NCBI RefSeq assembly: GCF_000430025.1
Contig: NZ_KE387021.1
Coordinates: forward strand, 133,434-197,433
Length of the DNA stretch: 64,000 nucleotides
Reading direction: 5' to 3'
Source: Flavobacterium suncheonense GH29-5 = DSM 17707
GTDB lineage: Bacteria > Bacteroidota > Bacteroidia > Flavobacteriales > Flavobacteriaceae
The translations under genes were made by a program, and so were the position numbers. Positions within the stretch are counted from its first letter, which is position 1. Each line of letters starts with the position of its first letter. The notes below the pieces were generated by a model, which was not told the DNA's origin, searched no databases, and was given only the letters and a program-made list of their open reading frames with translations. Of this stretch, positions 50,240-61,000 are shown piece by piece.

Positions 50240-51343
50240 TTATTGCAAAGCTTCCTTCAGTGAAATCTTCTTTCCGTTCTTATAGGCAACGATAAAAGCC
50301 GATGTATACCCTTTGGATTTTGCAACTTCCAGATCCTTTTTGGCTTCTTCATAATCATTGGTATTACCATGGAAATATTTGTTGACAGTTCCTTCTTCCA
50401 TAGAAATATTGTCAAGACCGTTAAAATTATTGGCCCGTAACTCTAACTTCTTAGAACTGGCCGAAATCTGAACCTTAAAAACAATTCCCTTGGTATTGAC
50501 TGCTTTCGGAGTATTCACTTTGGGTGTATCAACTTTTCTGGGTTCGGGAGCCACATATTCTTCGGTACCCGGAACGAAATATTCTTTTTTGTAATCTAAA
50601 ATCGCATTGGCAATCGCTTCGGCAATTTTTTCCTGACCTTCATCCGAACTTAAAAAGGCACCTTCTTCTTTGTTGGACACAAATCCCATCTCGATAAGGA
50701 TTCTCGGCATGTAGATTTTTCTAAGCACAAGGAAACCTGCTTGTTTTACACCGCGGTTTTTTCTTCCTACTTTGCCGTCAAATTGGTCCTGAACACCTGC
50801 TGCCAGTTCTATGCTCTGGTCTAAATACTCTTCCTGAATTAATGTCATCCCGATTACAGACTCCGGCGATTTCGGATCGTAACCGTCGTACTTTACCTTA
50901 TAGTCTTTCTCCAGAGTAACTACCTCATTCTCTTTTTTCGCTACTTCAAGGTTAGCGGCATTTCGGGTTACCCCCATTACATAAGTTTCCGAACCACTTG
51001 CGGCCGTATTCTTATTGGCATTACAGTGAATGGAAACAAAAATGTCTGCTTTAGACTTATTGGCGATGTCCGCACGCTCATCCAACGGAATGAAAACATC
51101 TGTTTTCCTGGTGTAAATAACCTGAGTTCCGGCATCTTTTTCAAGAATCCGGCCTACTTTCAGGACTACGTTTAGGGCGTTGTTTTTTTCCACATAGCCG
51201 TGATAAGTGGCGCCAAAATCGTTTCCTCCGTGTCCAGCATCCAAAACCACGCGGAATTTTGCGTTATTCTGAGCCGATACAATATATCCTGACAGGATCA
51301 AAAATCCTGTAATCAATAGCTTTTTTCCGATAATCCCTGTCAT
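50240..51343 (-). CDS. N-acetylmuramoyl-L-alanine amidase with C-terminal SPOR-like domain
   Basis: A 367-residue exported amidase_3 enzyme that cuts the amide bond between MurNAc and the stem peptide. Zn ligands are H38 ('VLDAGHGGNDFG'), E52 and H106 ('FVSIHCNAN'), and the catalytic Glu is E218 ('ILIEMGFVSN'). An N-terminal signal segment ends 'IVSAQ'. After a Pro/Lys-rich linker, residues 285-367 ('VFKVQISASSKKLELRANNF', 'YEEAKKDLEVAKSKGYTSAFIVAY') look like a SPOR domain for septal peptidoglycan. It is the first gene of the minus-strand envelope run and is divergent from the LptD-like gene by 40 bases. Confidence 0.93.
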   Translation of the reverse strand: MTGIIGKKLLITGFLILSGYIVSAQNNAKFRVVLDAGHGGNDFGATYHGYVEKNNALNVVLKVGRILEKDAGTQVIYTRKTDVFIPLDERADIANKSKADIFVSIHCNANKNTAASGSETYVMGVTRNAANLEVAKKENEVVTLEKDYKVKYDGYDPKSPESVIGMTLIQEEYLDQSIELAAGVQDQFDGKVGRKNRGVKQAGFLVLRKIYMPRILIEMGFVSNKEEGAFLSSDEGQEKIAEAIANAILDYKKEYFVPGTEEYVAPEPRKVDTPKVNTPKAVNTKGIVFKVQISASSKKLELRANNFNGLDNISMEEGTVNKYFHGNTNDYEEAKKDLEVAKSKGYTSAFIVAYKNGKKISLKEALQ

Positions 51344-51383
51344 ATTCTTTTTATTTAATCTGGATAGGTTATAATTTTACTAA

Positions 51384-54140
51384 ATGCTTAATTTTGATGA
51401 AAAATATTATGTAAGTTTGAACCGTCAAAAATTAAGCCAGATTTTTACAAAAATAGTATTAAAAGCGTTGCGTACAAACTTATTTCATATCGTTTTATTA
51501 TCATTTTTCCTAACATTGGGGAATTTGAAAATTTACTCTCAGGAAAATCCAACAAAATCTGTATCTATACCTGTTGATAAACAGAAAGATAGCGTAAATT
51601 TAGGCATCTCCGACGTGCTTAAGGTAAAAGACACCGTGAAAAACGATTCCATCAAAAAAAAGAAACCCCTTTTAGAAGGAATTGTAAAACGAAAAGCTGT
51701 TGACTACGAAAAAATAGACCAAAAGAAAAAACAGCTTACTTTATACAATCAGGCCGAATTATACTATAAAGACTTCGAACTGAAATCCGGAATTATCGTT
51801 TTCGATTATGAAAAAAACGAAGTGTACGCCGGACGCATAAAAGACAGTGTGGGAAATTTAAGTCAGAGACCGGTTTTTAAGCAAGGAACCAATGTGATTG
51901 AACCCGATTCGATTCGATTTAATACTAAAACCAAGAAAGCATTAGTTTGGAATTCCAGAACAGAACAAGGCGAATTTCGCGTAAAAGCTGAAATCAGCAA
52001 GCGGGAAAACGATTCAGTTTATTTCATGAAGAACGCCCGTTTCACAACTTCTGAAAACATTGAAGACCCTGAATATTATTTTTTAGCACGGAAAATTAAA
52101 TTTGTGCCGGGAAAAAAAGTAGTATCAGGATTAACCAATATGGTTATTGCTGATGTCCCTACGCCGCTTGGCTTACCGTTTGCTTATTTTCCGATGAGTG
52201 AAAAAGCTGTTTCAGGGTTTATCATCCCAACCTTTGGAGACACAAGACAGCGTGGGTATTTCCTTCAGAACGGCGGTTATTATTTTGCCTTGAGTGATTA
52301 TTATGACTTGGCGGTTTTGGGTGATTATTACACTAATGGAAGTTATGCCTTGCGATTTGAAAGCAGTTATGCCCAACGCTATAGATTTAACGGACGGGTA
52401 AATATTCGTTTTGAGAATCAGATTTTCAGTGAAAAAGGGTTTCCTGATTATTCAAAATCAAGACAGTACAACATCCAATGGTCGCATTCGCAGGACCCGA
52501 AAGCCAGTCCGAATTCTAGATTTTCTGCTTCTGTAAATATGGGGAGCAGTCAATATTTCCGTCAGTCATTAAATCAGATGAATATCGGTTCATCCATGAA
52601 CAATAATTTAAGTTCGTCGGTTTCCTATTCCAGAACTTTTCAGACGGTTCCTCAAGTGAATATGTCGATTACGGCCACACATTCCCAAAACACAAACTCC
52701 GAACAGATTGACATGACCTTACCTACTTTTCAGGCAAGTGTCGATCGTATTTACCCTTTTGCACCAAAAAACGGGACTAAAAAAGGAATTCTTAAAAACA
52801 TCAACTTTCAGTATAATATCAGAGGGGAAAACCGAATACGGACAACGGATTCCCTGTTTTTCAAATCGGAAATGTTTCGTGACTCTAAAAACGGGTTTCA
52901 GCACAGTATTCCAATCAGTACAAACTTCAAGGTATTTAAATACTTTAGTGTAACTACCAGTACAAATTATAATGAAGTCTGGTATTTTAAAACGATTGAG
53001 AAAGCTTATAATCCTTTAACAAATAATGTTGAAACCAAAGATGTGAACGGCTTTGATGCTTTCAGAACTTACAATTTCAACGCAAGTATCGGTACTACCA
53101 TTTACGGTACTTTTAATTTTGGTGAGGATAAAAAAATTCAGGCCATCCGTCACGTAATGCGCCCAGGGGTTTCTTATGGGTATACTCCTAGTTTTGAAAG
53201 GTATTATGACACTTATGCCTTAGACGCAACAGGAACAACCTACGCAGATTACACAAGATTTGAAAACGGAATCTTCGGAGCTCCGGGCAAAAGTTATTCG
53301 AACAACATCGGTATGTCGTTAAGCAACACTTTTGAAGCTAAAGTTCGCGATAAAGACGAAACCAAAACGGAGCCTAAAAAAGTAATGCTTTTGAACAACC
53401 TGAATTTTTCGACAAGTTATAATATTGCTGCGGATTCTTTACCTTGGTCACCTATGAGAATTACCGGTGGAACTAACTTATTTAACGATAAGCTAAACCT
53501 GAATTTCGGAACCACATTAGATCCTTATGCTATTGACAATTCCGGAAGAAGAATTCAAAAATACAATATCGACAATGGAGGAAGTCTTTTCCGAATGACC
53601 AGTGCTAATGTCACTGTTAATTATGCTTTAGCAAGTTCTGAACTTTCCAATACTTCTTCCACCGTCAACCAAACGGAGATGAACGGAGGGCGTCCGGACG
53701 ATTTGTTTGGCCGCGGTGTCGATTTAAGCGATCAGCGTCAAAGTATGTTTGACAAAGACAAAAAAGAAGAAAAAGACAAAAAAGAAACGGAATTCTACTC
53801 ATTAACCATTCCTTGGGATTTGCGCCTGGCCTACTCCTTAACCTTTTCTAATAACAACCGTGAAAATAAAATAGTCGGGAATTCCTTAATGCTCTCCGGA
53901 AATATAGATGTTACCCCCCGATGGAAAATGGGATTCTCTTCGGGATATGACTTTGTTAACAAAGGGGTTACATTTACACAATTGCGTTTTGAACGCGATT
54001 TATTGAGTTGGCGCATGGACTTTAACTGGATGCCTATCGGAATTTATTCTTCCTGGGGCTTTTTTATCGGAATCAAATCGTCTGTACTTAGCGATATTAA
54101 GTGGGATAAGCGTAGTTTACCAGACAGACGTTTGAGATAG
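51384..54140 (+). CDS. LptD-like outer-membrane LPS-assembly protein
   Basis: A 918-residue outer-membrane protein. After an N-terminal hydrophobic export segment (about 30-52) there is a charged linker ('VKDTVKNDSIKKKKPLLEG') and an OstA-like beta-jellyroll (about 95-260: 'YYKDFELKSGIIVFDYEKNEVYAG', motif block). The rest is a large beta-barrel with many Tyr- and Phe-rich strands ('YFLQNGGYYFALSDYYDLAVLGDYY') and an acidic Asp/Lys loop at about 785-805. This is the LptD arrangement in Bacteroidota. The start codon is uncertain, since the signal is preceded by about 30 residues. It shares the divergent spacer with the amidase gene. Confidence 0.88.
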   Translation: MLNFDEKYYVSLNRQKLSQIFTKIVLKALRTNLFHIVLLSFFLTLGNLKIYSQENPTKSVSIPVDKQKDSVNLGISDVLKVKDTVKNDSIKKKKPLLEGIVKRKAVDYEKIDQKKKQLTLYNQAELYYKDFELKSGIIVFDYEKNEVYAGRIKDSVGNLSQRPVFKQGTNVIEPDSIRFNTKTKKALVWNSRTEQGEFRVKAEISKRENDSVYFMKNARFTTSENIEDPEYYFLARKIKFVPGKKVVSGLTNMVIADVPTPLGLPFAYFPMSEKAVSGFIIPTFGDTRQRGYFLQNGGYYFALSDYYDLAVLGDYYTNGSYALRFESSYAQRYRFNGRVNIRFENQIFSEKGFPDYSKSRQYNIQWSHSQDPKASPNSRFSASVNMGSSQYFRQSLNQMNIGSSMNNNLSSSVSYSRTFQTVPQVNMSITATHSQNTNSEQIDMTLPTFQASVDRIYPFAPKNGTKKGILKNINFQYNIRGENRIRTTDSLFFKSEMFRDSKNGFQHSIPISTNFKVFKYFSVTTSTNYNEVWYFKTIEKAYNPLTNNVETKDVNGFDAFRTYNFNASIGTTIYGTFNFGEDKKIQAIRHVMRPGVSYGYTPSFERYYDTYALDATGTTYADYTRFENGIFGAPGKSYSNNIGMSLSNTFEAKVRDKDETKTEPKKVMLLNNLNFSTSYNIAADSLPWSPMRITGGTNLFNDKLNLNFGTTLDPYAIDNSGRRIQKYNIDNGGSLFRMTSANVTVNYALASSELSNTSSTVNQTEMNGGRPDDLFGRGVDLSDQRQSMFDKDKKEEKDKKETEFYSLTIPWDLRLAYSLTFSNNNRENKIVGNSLMLSGNIDVTPRWKMGFSSGYDFVNKGVTFTQLRFERDLLSWRMDFNWMPIGIYSSWGFFIGIKSSVLSDIKWDKRSLPDRRLR

Positions 54141-54154
54141 TTTTGGAGGTAAAA

Positions 54155-54178
54155 AACAAGAAACAAGAGACAAGAAAT
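54155..54178. repeat. short acaaga filler repeat
   Basis: Three near-copies of the word acaaga (aacaagaaacaagagacaagaaa) stand in the 70-base spacer before ridA. It belongs to the set of simple intergenic repeats in this window. Confidence 0.45.
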
Positions 54179-54210
54179 TTAAGAATAGACTACTGACCTA
54201 TTTTAGAGAT

Positions 54211-54591
54211 ATGAAAAAAATCATTTTTACAGAAAAGGCTCCGGCTCCTATTGGACCTTACAATCAGGCTGTTTTAGTCGGGAATACGCTTTATACTTCG
54301 GGACAGATTGCTATTAATCCTGAAAACGGCGAATTGGTTTTAGACAACATTGAAGCGGAAACCAAACAGGTTATGGAAAACATGAAAGCCGTTCTGGAAG
54401 CTGCCAGCATGACTTTTGAAAACGTTTTCAAAACCACTATTTTCATCAGTGATATGAACGATTTTGCAAAAATTAACGCAGTTTACGGCAGCTATTTTAA
54501 CGAAAAAACCGCTCCGGCACGAGAAACGGTTCAGGTGGCCTGTTTGCCTAAAAACGTAAATGTTGAAATTTCAATGATGGCAATCAGATAG
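54211..54591 (+). CDS. RidA-family enamine/imine deaminase
   Basis: A 126-residue RidA/YjgF protein, which hydrolyses reactive 2-aminoacrylate and similar enamines. Signatures: 'KAPAPIGPYNQAVLVGNTLYTSGQIAINPENGE' (motif block), 'FENVFKTTIFISDMNDFAKINAVYGSYF' and the C-terminal 'PARETVQVACLPKNVNVEISMMAI' with the catalytic Arg. Length is typical. Its 3' end overlaps the mgsA gene on the opposite strand by eight bases. Confidence 0.95.
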   Translation: MKKIIFTEKAPAPIGPYNQAVLVGNTLYTSGQIAINPENGELVLDNIEAETKQVMENMKAVLEAASMTFENVFKTTIFISDMNDFAKINAVYGSYFNEKTAPARETVQVACLPKNVNVEISMMAIR

Positions 54592-54952
54592 CAATTGCTT
54601 TCAATAATAATTTTGCCGTAGCTTCATTGGTGGCCAACGGCACATTATGCACATCACACACCCTTATGAGCATGTTAATATCCGGCTCGTGAGGGTGTTT
54701 TGCTAACGGATCTTTGAAGAACAGCACCATGTTGCATTTTCCTTCCGCCACACGGGCCGCAATCTGAGCATCGCCTCCCATTGGTCCGGACAGCATTTTG
54801 GTTACTTTAAATCCGGCGTGTTCTGCTTTGCTTCCGGTGGTTCCGGTGGCAATCAGACTGATGTTTTCCGAGCGTAAAAACGCTTTGTGTTCGTTTAAAA
54901 ACTGAACCATGTCGGCTTTCATACCGTCGTGGGCGATTATTGCAATTTCCAT
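54584..54952 (-). CDS. mgsA: methylglyoxal synthase
   Basis: A 122-residue enzyme that converts dihydroxyacetone phosphate to methylglyoxal and phosphate. Features include 'IAIIAHDGMKADMVQFL', 'LIATGTTGSKAEHAGF', 'LSGPMGGDAQIAARVAEG' with the catalytic Asp (the GGD motif), and 'FFKDPLAKHPHEPDINMLIRVCDVHNVPLATN'. It lies two bases after the sugar-kinase gene and close to gapA and pfkA, so it can relieve sugar-phosphate stress when glycolysis is blocked. Confidence 0.95.
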   Translation of the reverse strand: MEIAIIAHDGMKADMVQFLNEHKAFLRSENISLIATGTTGSKAEHAGFKVTKMLSGPMGGDAQIAARVAEGKCNMVLFFKDPLAKHPHEPDINMLIRVCDVHNVPLATNEATAKLLLKAIAI

Positions 54953-54954
54953 AG

Positions 54955-55806
54955 TTATGCGGTTACGGAATGATAATGAATTAAACCGTCGATTGGTTTT
55001 CGGAAAACGTTCCCCAATTTCAATCCGTTTTGAGTTAAAACCTTATCCAGTTCATCTTTCAGATAATACGCGATGGAACCGATAAAATGCACCGGAACTT
55101 CTTTGCAGTTGTCGAATTGTTTTATGTATAAATCGACAAAATTCTGCATATCGTTCAAAACGATTTTCTGAATGAATTCGTGGTCTTTATGCTGAATCAG
55201 AAACTTGGCAAACGTTGCTAAATACGCGTTCGGATTCGGAACTTTGTAGAGATTGTGTTTGATGGCATCGGCATCGAGATCGTACTCTTTTTCAAAAATT
55301 TCCGCCAGTTCTTTCGGCATGGTATTAAAATAATACGCCCGGATTAAATGACGGCCAAACTGATTGCCGCTACAGTCATCCATAGCCAGATAACCCAGCG
55401 ACTGTACTTTCTGATGCAAAACTTCCCCGTCAAAATAACTGCAATTCGAACCTGTTCCCAAGATGGAAACAATCGCCTTCTCGCCTCTGGGTGTTGTCGC
55501 AAAAACTGCGGCATACGTATCTTCTTTCACTTCGATACGGGCATTCACAAACAATTCGTGCAGAATTTCGGCCAGATGGTTTTTCATGCGGTCGGTTCCG
55601 CAACCGGCGCCGTAGAAATACAACGCTTTTACAATGTCTTTATTCTGAATGATATCAAACCGTTCGTTAATCCGCGAAATGACTTCCTCTTTGGTTAAAA
55701 CTTCGGGATTCAATCCTAAGGTGCTTGCCGTAAACTGGATGTTTCCGTTATCGTCTAAAGCAATCCAATCGGCTTTTGTGGAACCGCTGTCTACTACTAA
55801 TTTCAT
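54955..55806 (-). CDS. N-acetylglucosamine kinase-type ATPase (BadF/BadG fold)
   Basis: A 283-residue ASKHA-fold kinase. 'KLVVDSGSTKADWIALDDNG' is the phosphate-1 motif, 'VSILGTGSNCSYFDG' phosphate-2, and 'VHFIGSIAYYLKDELD' the adenosine motif. Proteins of this length and pattern phosphorylate N-acetylglucosamine or a related hexosamine. The role is plausible beside peptidoglycan recycling genes (the GH3-lactamase and amidase at 43-51 kb), but the substrate is inferred. It is coupled to mgsA (two bases). Confidence 0.85.
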   Translation of the reverse strand: MKLVVDSGSTKADWIALDDNGNIQFTASTLGLNPEVLTKEEVISRINERFDIIQNKDIVKALYFYGAGCGTDRMKNHLAEILHELFVNARIEVKEDTYAAVFATTPRGEKAIVSILGTGSNCSYFDGEVLHQKVQSLGYLAMDDCSGNQFGRHLIRAYYFNTMPKELAEIFEKEYDLDADAIKHNLYKVPNPNAYLATFAKFLIQHKDHEFIQKIVLNDMQNFVDLYIKQFDNCKEVPVHFIGSIAYYLKDELDKVLTQNGLKLGNVFRKPIDGLIHYHSVTA

Positions 55807-55816
55807 GCGTGTTTTT

Positions 55817-55845
55817 TATAAAAAAATCCCGCTTTAAACGGGATT
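55817..55845 (-). terminator. intrinsic terminator of the pfkA-gapA unit
   Basis: A seven-base-pair stem (aatcccg / cgggatt, 55825-55831 and 55839-55845) with a seven-base loop and a T run on the minus strand follows gapA. Confidence 0.8.
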
Positions 55846-55864
55846 CAGTAAAAATAACATTTTT

Positions 55865-56890
<1,026 letters not shown>

Positions 56891-57877
56891 TTATGTAGAC
56901 ATAATGTCTGATACTCTTAATAATTCTTCGTCTATTTTGGATTGTCCCTTAACTGCTTGTTCTAAAGGCGTTAAAACGATTTTGTCGCTTATGAGTCCTA
57001 CCATATAATTGCTTTTTCCTTCCAATAAGGATTCTACAGCTTTTACGCCCAATCTTGAAGCCAAAACCCTGTCAAAACAACTCGGTGAACCGCCTCGCTG
57101 CATGTGGCCCAGCACCGAAACCCGAACGTCATACTCAGGCATGTTTTCTTCCACATAATCCTTTAATTCGAAAACGTTTTTTCCGATTTTATCGCCTTCG
57201 GAAACTACTACTATACTGGAAGATTTTCCGGAAAGTTTACTTCGGCGCAACGATTCTAAAAGGCGGTCTAATCCTAAATCTTCTTCAGGAATCAGAATTT
57301 CTTCGGCTCCTGCTCCAATGCCGGCATTTAGTGCAATATGACCTGCATCTCTACCCATAACTTCCACAAAAAATAAGCGGTTGTGCGAATTGGCAGTATC
57401 GCGGATTTTATCGATAGCTTCCACTACGGTATTTAATGCCGTATCATAGCCTAAGGTGAAGCTAGTGCCAAAGATATCATTATCAATTGTTCCGGGAATT
57501 CCCATAATCGGGAAACCGAATTCTTTATTAAACACCATTCCACCGGTGAAACTTCCGTCGCCTCCTATAATCACCAATGCATCAATGCCGTTGGCTTTCA
57601 GGTTTTCATAGGCTTTTTTTCTGCCCTCGGCCGTCATGAATTCTTTGGAACGCGCTGATTTTAATATCGTTCCGCCTTTGTTTACGATGTTTTTTACAAA
57701 TCGGGGGCCCATTTCGGAAATATCGCCTTCAATCATTCCTTCAAAACCTCTGTAAATACCCATACATTTGATGTTATGGTAAGCACAGGTTCTGACTACA
57801 GCCCGGATTGCGGCATTCATACCCGGGGCATCACCGCCGGAGGTAAGCACACCAATCTTACTAATCTTTTCAGACAT
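56891..57877 (-). CDS. pfkA: 6-phosphofructokinase
   Basis: A 328-residue ATP-dependent enzyme of glycolysis. The ATP site is 'GVLTSGGDAPGMNAAIRAVVR' with GGDGS (105-109), the substrate motif PGTIDND (128-134) carries the catalytic Asp, and 'VEVMGRDAGHIALNAGIGAGAEEILIPE' is the fructose-6-phosphate region (motif block). The GGDGS form with Gly indicates ATP rather than pyrophosphate use. It begins the pfkA-gapA unit, 123 bases after the tamB gene. Confidence 0.97.
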   Translation of the reverse strand: MSEKISKIGVLTSGGDAPGMNAAIRAVVRTCAYHNIKCMGIYRGFEGMIEGDISEMGPRFVKNIVNKGGTILKSARSKEFMTAEGRKKAYENLKANGIDALVIIGGDGSFTGGMVFNKEFGFPIMGIPGTIDNDIFGTSFTLGYDTALNTVVEAIDKIRDTANSHNRLFFVEVMGRDAGHIALNAGIGAGAEEILIPEEDLGLDRLLESLRRSKLSGKSSSIVVVSEGDKIGKNVFELKDYVEENMPEYDVRVSVLGHMQRGGSPSCFDRVLASRLGVKAVESLLEGKSNYMVGLISDKIVLTPLEQAVKGQSKIDEELLRVSDIMST

Positions 57878-58000
57878 AGGTTACATTTTAATCCTTTAAA
57901 TTTAACAATAATGTTGCGAAAAACCTTATATCATGCTGCGGATTTAGCATAATAATAACGTTTGCCGAAAAAGAAGTGTTGTTGTTTGTGTGCTGCGCAG

Positions 58001-61000
58001 TTAGTCGATTTCAGGAACTCTTTGTACGTCCTTTTTTGGGGATTCCGTTTTGCGTTCTCTTTTATCGTTGATAAATTTAATAAATTCCGGCGACAAATCC
58101 GAATCCGGAAGCTGATCTGTCGGATTATTATTTTTTTCTTCCTGGGCTTTGTTCAGGATTTTTCGGATTAGTTCTTTAAAATCATCAAAATCAACCTGAT
58201 ACGTAATACCCACTCCTTGTGTATAGCCGATACCTTCCCCGATATAGTTGATATCATTTTCGCGATTGAAAACCCGTGCTTTTAGGGTTCCGTCTTCGTT
58301 TAAACGCAACTGAAGCTCAACATCACCCACGATTACAGATTCTTCGGTACCGCCAACCGGAACTCCTAATTTTCCATTAATGGTAATCTTCTCGTTGATT
58401 TGCGTGGATAAGGTAACCCCAACCCTTCCTTCGGTTTCCAAAAGCGGGTTTCGGTCTGCCTGAACATAATTCAGCCCTACCTGAAATTTATCGTCATCAC
58501 CGGAAAAAATATCATTAAACAAACTTCCGGCACGCTCAAACAAGGTTCCGTAAACAGTGTTGGATGCGTTTTCCGGTGTAAGGAAACCTCCTCCCGAAAG
58601 CAATGCAATGGCCTGAGTCTGACGAACATCCTTGTCACTTAATTTATAATCGATTTCCGATTTTAAAACAGAACTTACGGTTGGAAACTCAATTCTGAAA
58701 TCCGGCTCCGGATTGCTTAAATTACCGTTTATGGCAATAACTACTTCGGTTGGAACTTTTTTATTGAAGGAAGGATTATCCAGAATAATCGCCGGATTCG
58801 ACTCGGTTTTGTATACGGCTTCCAGGTCTAATGCCGCATTAAGCGGTTCGCCTTCCCAACGAATGGTTCCGAATTTTTTTACCTGGAATTTTTTATCGAT
58901 CAATCCGTAGTTTTTAAAGTTGTATTCGCCTTCCCAAACCTGAAAATCGCCCCACATGTTAAACTTACCCAACGTGTTGATTTCCATAGTAATGGTACCT
59001 ACTCCTTTTCCTTTCATGGCATGACCGGTATTTCGGTCTAAAATGATTTCAATTTCGGCATCCGGTGTAATTTCGAAGTCGAAATCGAGTTCAATTCCGC
59101 TGTATTTCTTGAAATCTTTGACTAATCCTTTTTCTTTTTTGAGTTTTTCTTCCTTAGTAATAAAGTTAATGTACGAGTTGTTGCCAATTCCTTCAGCATC
59201 ATTAAGCGGGATTTTAATGGCTGTACCTTTATTTGAACTGGCTTTCATCTTAACCAAAAGCGCATTAATAGGACCGGAAATACGGGCATTTCCGTTAATA
59301 AAGGCTGTACCGTAATAAAGTGCATCATCATTATCTTTGGTATCCAATGCCAGCATATTATCGGATCTTACCGATAAATCTAATTGCCAATCCGCCAGCT
59401 TGTTATGACGCACACTACCGTTTAAAAATCCTTTTGTTTTATACTTCGTATCTGTAATTTCGATGTTTCGGAATAAAAACTGATGTTCTGTAACGTCTAC
59501 GATGGCATTTGGCTCCATTACAAAATCAACACCCAAATACGGCACAAGCATACCGGCATCGTTTAAATACAATCTGCCATCTATTTCAGGGTCACTTACG
59601 GTTCCTAAAATAGATGCCTGACCGGTTGCAAAACCACGAACATTTTTAAACACACTGCCCAAAAGCGGTCCGAAAGCACCAATATTGAATTTCGAAAATC
59701 CGGTTTCCAACGACAGCAAGCTCTGTTGGTTTACGACTTCGATATTTCCTTTCAGATAAAAACTCTCTGCATTTTCGTTTTCGATGGTCGAATACACATT
59801 GAACTTGCGGAACGAATTATCACCCGTAACTTTCAAATCCATATTCCCTAGCTTGTATTCGTTAATCTCAAGGGAATCGATTGTTATAGAAGATGTTGGC
59901 TGATACACGTCACCATTCTGCTTCAGATTGACTTCCCCGTTCAGATTCCCGGCAAATGCCATATTGTTGAGGGACGGAGTTACTTTTGCCAAATCGACAC
60001 CATCAAAAGTGAGCTGAATGTCTTTGTAGTTCTTACCTTTCAGAATGCCGGAAAGCTCCATTTTTTGTCCGTTGTGGGTAAGCGCTACTTTTTCTATTTC
60101 AAAATCGGTTAGTTTTTTATTGAAAACCACTTTGTTGTCTTTCGTGTCATTCTCATTTAAAAACCAGAGGTAATTTTTAAAGTTCACTTCCGATTTTTTC
60201 AAACCTACCACCGAACGATTCTGCTCATCAATCGTATGGTATAAATTCAGATTATAAAAATCCTGATTCTTTTCACCGCCTTTAAACTCCGAACGTACAA
60301 AAAGTGTATCGTTCATGGTTACGTTGATTAAACTGAAATCGGAAATCTTGTAGTTCTTGTTTTTAATGCTGTCCAGCTCGATAAACGCATTGTACAAAGG
60401 ATTTTTGTTGTCTATCTGAACATTTATTCTGTCAAATGTATTGTTGTAGGCCGTAACTTTTGGTGAGGTAAAATTCATCTTAAAATCCCCTTCATCCGCA
60501 TTGATTCTTCCTTTTAAAACAGTATTCTCCGCAACGGAAACATTCGGATTGAACACCTCGATAATCTTATTGTAAATCGCAAAATCAAAATCGAGAAACT
60601 GTCCGGGTTTCAGCTTATTGGGCGAATAATTGGCATACAGACTTCCGAGCGCGTTTTCAACGATATCGCTTACTTGTTTCATCTGGAATTTCCCCACCAC
60701 TTTCCCCTGAATAATGTCCGGCGAGTTAATGGTAATGGTTCTTATTCTTTGTTCATCGAAAGTCGATTCTACCTGAAAATCTTCAAAATAATAATTATCA
60801 CGGCTGTTCTGGAACGCCGCATTGGCCACTTCCAGTTTTCCGTCTATATCATCAACCGTGTTTCCTTTTGCCTTAAACTTCAGATTTCCTTTGAAAATTG
60901 CAATGGAATCTTTTTTCATGAAGTTTAACAGATGCAAATCGGCGTAATCGATATTGGCTTCGAAATCGTAATTTTTAACTTTGGAGCTTAAATCGACCAA

